Shown: piece after piece, positions 60,011-64,000 of the stretch
How the letters are laid out: the number at the start of each line of letters is the position of its first letter
Numbering within the stretch: the first letter of the stretch is position 1
NCBI GenBank assembly: GCA_947579665.1
Contig: CANPUZ010000046.1
Location: 186,001-250,000 of the forward strand
Length of the DNA stretch: 64,000 nucleotides
Direction: 5' to 3'
From: Sympetrum striolatum
Lineage: Eukaryota; Arthropoda; Insecta; Odonata; Libellulidae
Made by a program: the position numbers and the translations under genes
The notes under the pieces: generated by a model
The model's input: the letters and a program-made list of their open reading frames with translations, nothing else
Database searches by the model: none
What the model was told of the DNA's origin: nothing

Positions 60011-60273
60011 AGGAAGTGTCTAATAGACGTGGAATTAAGTAAGACAGCTCTGAGCTAGCCATATGTAAAGATATGCATGTCCGCTAGTATATCAGTACAT
60101 ACAAAATTATACATAAAACCATTTCACAGGCATATGCATGTGCCATCTAGAACTGACATAACAAAAAAATGATATCTGGAAGATAAATACGCCTGCAAAA
60201 CAAATAATTAATGCTTCTGGTAACAAAGAGCTGCCTTCTTTAACACAGTATTCCAACAGTTAAAAAAATTTGA

Positions 60274-60518
60274 CTATATAAGTCCCAGTTTGCGGCCGAA
60301 GAAGATAGCAGAGATGGTTCCCATCGCAGTATGCGATTGCACAGATGTGGTTTCTTGAACGCTCTTCCTGGCAGAAGTGGGTACTGTGCCGAGGTCTTGT
60401 CCCTGGCATGGTTTAGGCTTCTGCTTGGTGGTCTCGATTGTGACCTCAAAGTGGACTTGAGGCTCGTCAGCTGGGCCTTCAGAGCATTGGCAATTGGACG
60501 GGTGTAAATCGAACCAAC
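60274..60518 (-). CDS. Terminal exon of an unknown host gene
   Basis: The minus strand has a good acceptor (ACAAAGATTGAAATAG upstream; CTTTGTCTCAG ending at 60519), then an open frame of 81 codons to a TAG at 60276-60274: WFDLHPSNCQCSEGPADEPQ, VHFEVTIETTKQKPKPCQGQ, and an end FFGRKLGLI. The first two bases complete a Gly codon with the last base of the exon at 62220-62339, so the two join without a break. GC content and codon use are unlike the AT-rich surroundings, and there are no stops or frameshifts. I do not recognise the family. Cys in NCQC and PCQ could be structural, but no motif is clear. Confidence 0.65.
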
Positions 60519-62219
60519 CTGAGACAAAGATTGAAATAGTTATAGCTTTCACATGTCATTTTTAGCATTTTACATTTCATTCTCTGATTAATGCACTATT
60601 CTCATTTGTCATGTGGTACAGGATAGAGAAAAGTGTACCTCTCATTTTCTTTTGTCCCATTCTTGATCATGGCTGTGATGAAATGAAAGCTACCGAGGTT
60701 TTGAGAGAATAATTGCACTGATCAAAGTCTCTCCTTATGGTATGCCAAGAAAAGTGTTACTCTTTGTGCTTCACTTGGGTGGACATGCTCCGCTAATATC
60801 ATACTGGCTCAGTGAGGAAAGCAATGGCAAACTACCTACTCCTAATGCTGCCTAGTGAACCTCATTCCTCTCTGCTCTTAGTAGCTTATGCCAGATGGGA
60901 AGAGGCACCTACCAGCCTCCAGGCTACTTCCTAAACAAATTTAATTTTTTAGATGTTTTATCTTATATTTTCTGTGAAATATATTATTTTCTCATATTGT
61001 ATTACGACAATTTTTCCTGTTTTTGATTTGTTTTTATTATTTACTGGTTTATTTCTGCATCAATAATGAGACAACTAAAATAAAAGGTCGAGTTTCAGTA
61101 TACTGGTCCCAGTTTCATTGTATAAATAACAAATCTTTCTATCTAATTCAAAGTTTCAAGACAATAAAAATTTGTTACTTTGATCACATGTTTACAGGAA
61201 AATATTTAAATGAATTGAAAAGTATTTAGGTCTCCAACAATGGGCTTAAAGTTTGATTTTTTTGGCAGAAACAAAGATTTCAACTTTTTAAACCATAAAT
61301 ACAAACGATACTTTAGTTTTTAAGTACAACAATGTTTGGTTGAGAATGTTAATTAACATTGTAAAAAATAATATTGTCATCTAACATTCACCCCTTTTCA
61401 AAACCCTGTACAATTCCAATAAGCAAATAATGAAAAATAATTAAATGGATGTGCTGAAATCTGAAAAATGTATTTATTTCAAACAATTCAGCTTTTCATG
61501 TAGATTTTGGGAGGTGTAAATGTTACATGGCAGTTATATATATATTTGTTAATACTGTTAATTAAAATTCTAAACTTTATATTGAAAAATAAAAAGTTTA
61601 GAATGTTAATTAACAGTAAAAAAATTTATATCTCTTGCAAAACATTTATCCCTCTGGGAGTAGCAGTAAAATTATCATTTTTTTTAAATTAAGGTCTTAA
61701 TTTTTGACCATATACTCCTAGTCTACTTTCTCATTTAGAAATTTCTTTAAACCATACAAATAATATGGTAAAATTTATTTTTACATTGTATAATAAACAT
61801 TGTTGTGCTTGAAAACAAAAATTTATTTAAGTTTTTATGTATTTATGTTTTAAAAAATTAAAATCTTCATTTTTGAAAAAAATAAATAAACTTTTGGTCC
61901 GTTGAGGGAGACCAAAATATTTTTCAATTAGTCTAAAATATTTTTGTGTAAATATGTGACCATTGAGACAACCTTTTATCGACTAGAAATTTGGAATTTC
62001 TAAAAAACGTTTTTTGTGATAGACACTATTATTCAATCCTCTAAATTACTAAGGAGTTACTTTGACTTTTTCCTATTCATTATTTATATTAATGAAAAAT
62101 ATAAATTGTCTAACTTCAATGCTTTGTAATGTATGAGACATAATATTTTTCATCCATTACATTTGAAAAGTTGTATGCAAATAAACACTATAATAAGTAC
62201 CAATGAAGTCAGCATACAC
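60519..62219 (-). other. Intron of the unknown host gene
   Basis: GT..AG on the minus strand. Contains a SINE/LINE-tail-like phrase (GAGGAAAGCAATGGCAAACT, about 60817-60836) and otherwise AT-rich DNA. Confidence 0.5.
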
Positions 62220-62339
62220 CTGAATTGTAGACATTAGCGGTACCAGTCCCTGGTTTGCCCTCACCATATGCAAATACTGCATCAGCGAATCCAATCCGAT
62301 CCTCTCCAACTTCTCCATCAACTTCATTCCTGCCAAAGC
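62220..62339 (-). CDS. Internal exon of the same unknown host gene
   Basis: Acceptor GGTTTCAACGCAG ends at 62340; donor GTGTAT begins at 62219. The 120-bp exon reads FGRNEVDGEVGEDRIGFADA then VFAYGEGKPGTGTANVYNS, and its last G plus GT of the next exon make Gly. It needs one base from the preceding exon. The peptide is Gly- and acid-rich. The two-exon phase match over a 1.7-kb intron is the main support. Confidence 0.65.
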
Positions 62340-62395
62340 CTGCGTTGAAACCTCAATTACTCAATTAAAAGGCAGAGATAATACCCTCGTTCAAA

Positions 62396-62600
62396 ATCAC
62401 CTAATATTAATAGGGAGGTTGACAACATCTAGTAATTCTTTTAACAATGAAGCAAGGGAGTTAGGGATAAAAGTTAGTGTAATTAAAAATGAAGTAATGA
62501 GGTTTACTCAGGAAAAGTTTACCATCATCACTGTCAACATTGCCCCAACTCTTACTGCAACGAAAAATGTGAAGAAATATAATTTACATAATTTAATCCT
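62396..62600 (+). pseudogene. LINE reverse transcriptase fragment in an intron
   Basis: The plus strand reads FNNEARELGIKVSVIKNEVM and RFTQEKFTIITVN. This resembles the segment after the ADD motif in LINE reverse transcriptases (FN-EA-ELGLK-N--KTEVM-F). Antisense to the host gene. Confidence 0.5.
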
Positions 62601-62779
62601 TTCCAACCATTATTGCAAATGCTGTTACAATGTTTATATAGATATTTATTATTACATATACATAAGAGTTAAAATTGCTTGCATTCTGGATAAGTGTACT
62701 GATGATGTTTTTGTACCTGTCCCAACAAACTGTTTAAAGTAATACATTTCTATCTTATCAGCAAATGTACAATACAAAC

Positions 62780-62950
62780 AATAATACAGCCATCTGGTGT
62801 TGAACCCAGGACCTTTTTGCAAGATATAAATAAATATAACACTAATATAATCCAAAGTTTGAAGGCAATGTCAGATCGGGAAGGCCTAGAATATGTTTAT
62901 GTTATCCCCAATGCATGGATTAATGGTGCTCTGGCATCGAACCAAGGATC
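62780..62950 (-). repeat. B-box-like modules, minus strand
   Basis: The reverse complement has CCTGGGTTCAACACCAGATG (62791-62810) and TTGGTTCGATGCCAGAGCAC (62929-62949), like the module motif in the 41-44 kb arrays. Probably dispersed copies of the same repeat. Confidence 0.45.
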
Positions 62951-63735
62951 ACTAGGGAAATGGTATACTCTGTACATGAAATGTCTTTATGACCTCTGTT
63001 CACATGCCCAGTTTTACGTTTCCCGCTTTATCGGGAAAGGGAATTAAAAATACTCTTAAAAATTGCTACCACATATTTCAAGTACATGTGTTAAATTGGA
63101 AATAATGGTCCTACGAAGTCAAGAAAAGTACCAAAAGAAAGTAAATTAAATAAATAATCTTAAAATTGTCGTAACATACACTTTTTGAATCCGTGACAAG
63201 AGAAATCTAGTCAACAAGAACCGAAAACAAGTTAATATAGACTTGTGGCATACATCTCCTTCTTAGAAGGATGAAGAAAATGATACCTCTCATCAAATAT
63301 AACTAACTCTCAGGATATACGTTTATACTTATAGTGAATACAAATTCTAACCATGTTCAACAAGTATCATTAACTTGAAATTTATATAAAGTACTAGCTG
63401 CAGCATGTAAACCAAAACACCCTTATCTTTATACTTGTAAGCAACATAATTATTCCATTGATTGATAGTTTATAAACAGATTTCTAGATGCAGCGAAGAA
63501 TTTGTTATTTTCACCCTTTAGGGCTTTGCATTATAATCACACTCTACTCAAGTTCCTTTGAAATAACGTTAATCTAATAAATTAATCAAATAGTACAAAT
63601 GTGTGCAGGAAAATATTTAAAAAATTAGAGAGAAAAGTAAACATTTGGCTTGAAAAGAGAGTGTGGTCAAATAACTGTCCTTCCAGTGTTAAAGAAGTTA
63701 TGTTTGTATGGAGAGTAAACGTTGATAATACGTAC

Positions 63736-63875
63736 CTTCCTGTCTGATCTGGAGAGCGATCCGATTGGTGGTCTGTTGGCCCTCCTTCCAGCCCGTGCGC
63801 CTCTAGCACTCCCCGCTCCCTTCTGCGCCCCTCCGAGGGAGCGCCTTAACAGCTCAGCTCCACTCAAAATCAGAC
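63736..63875 (-). CDS. Possible upstream exon of the host gene
   Basis: On the minus strand an acceptor (GTTGTTTTAG) at 63876-63885 is followed by a 140-bp GC-rich exon with one open frame (ILSGAELLRRSLGGAQKGAG, then SARGARAGRRANRPPIGSLS, RSDRK) and a strong AAG|GTACGT donor at 63735. This frame ends in phase 0, while the exon at 62339 needs one extra base. So an exon between them is missing from my list, or this exon belongs to another isoform or gene. Confidence 0.45.
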
Positions 63876-64000
63876 CTAAAACAACAACGCCTCTCTCGTC
63901 AGTTCCTCGTCTTTAATTGGTGTGTAATTGCTCTGAGACCATTGTGAATTCCAGTTGTTTTTGGAATAATATGAATGACGTTAAAGACAAACTGGAAACA

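Larger units (their letters stand above)
62340..63735 (-). other. Probable intron(s)
   Basis: Holds the LINE fragment at 62396-62600 and the modules at 62780-62950. I could not find the extra exon that the phases call for. Confidence 0.4.

Noticed and set aside
1..64000. CRISPR arrays, bacterial operons, riboswitches, rRNA genes
   Set aside because: None seen; the short tandem arrays here have no spacers between units, and the gene structure is eukaryotic.

Overview
This is a eukaryotic, AT-rich, gene-poor stretch of nuclear DNA, most likely from an arthropod; I would not go lower than that. It has no operons and no bacterial gene density. It carries intron-like exons with GT/AG borders, tRNA-derived SINE-like repeats with Pol III B boxes, and relics of several animal transposon classes: Helitron, pogo/Tigger-like and other TIR elements, Tc1/mariner, LINEs and gypsy-type LTR elements. 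Nothing is a complete gene. Most long ORFs look like chance ORFs or transposon debris.

Layout. At 847-1123 a SINE-like insertion holds an almost perfect 77-nt internal palindrome inside a 14-bp target-site duplication. From about 1268 to 11605 lies a diverged giant inverted repeat: arms about 4-4.5 kb, spacer about 1.8 kb. Both arms keep the same transcription-unit start: a CCAAT box, a GC-box region, a short first exon with an ATG and a GTAAGT donor, and a second exon between an AG acceptor and a GTAAGC donor. The two units point away from each other. From 12.2 to 16.5 kb there are small TIR elements, a tRNA-like relic and one candidate exon. From 16.5 to 19.26 kb a 303-bp duplication runs into a 2-kb G-rich minisatellite with higher-order structure. 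From 20.7 to 23.24 kb there is a TIR element and an internally deleted Helitron with both ends. From 26.3 to 29 kb there is a 75-bp minisatellite and a 330-365 bp tandem duplication. From 30 to 40 kb there are exon candidates of minus-strand genes and a LINE relic. From 41.1 to 44.6 kb there are two arrays of about 170-bp modules carrying B-box-like motifs. From 44.6 to 47.65 kb there is a decayed gypsy-like element interrupted by a second LTR element. From 53.6 to 60 kb there are a common arthropod-type repeat, LINE reverse-transcriptase pieces between direct repeats, and two Tc1-like transposase pieces. From 60.27 to 63.88 kb there is the best host-gene candidate, on the minus strand, with two exons in compatible phase and a third possible exon.

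How it fits together: this reads as transposon-rich intergenic and intronic DNA containing the ends of at least two minus-strand host genes (60.3-63.9 kb; 38.7-39.7 kb). The giant inverted repeat with its divergent exon starts is the least easily explained structure. I recognised no known complete pathway. All identities and homologies were judged by eye; no search was run.
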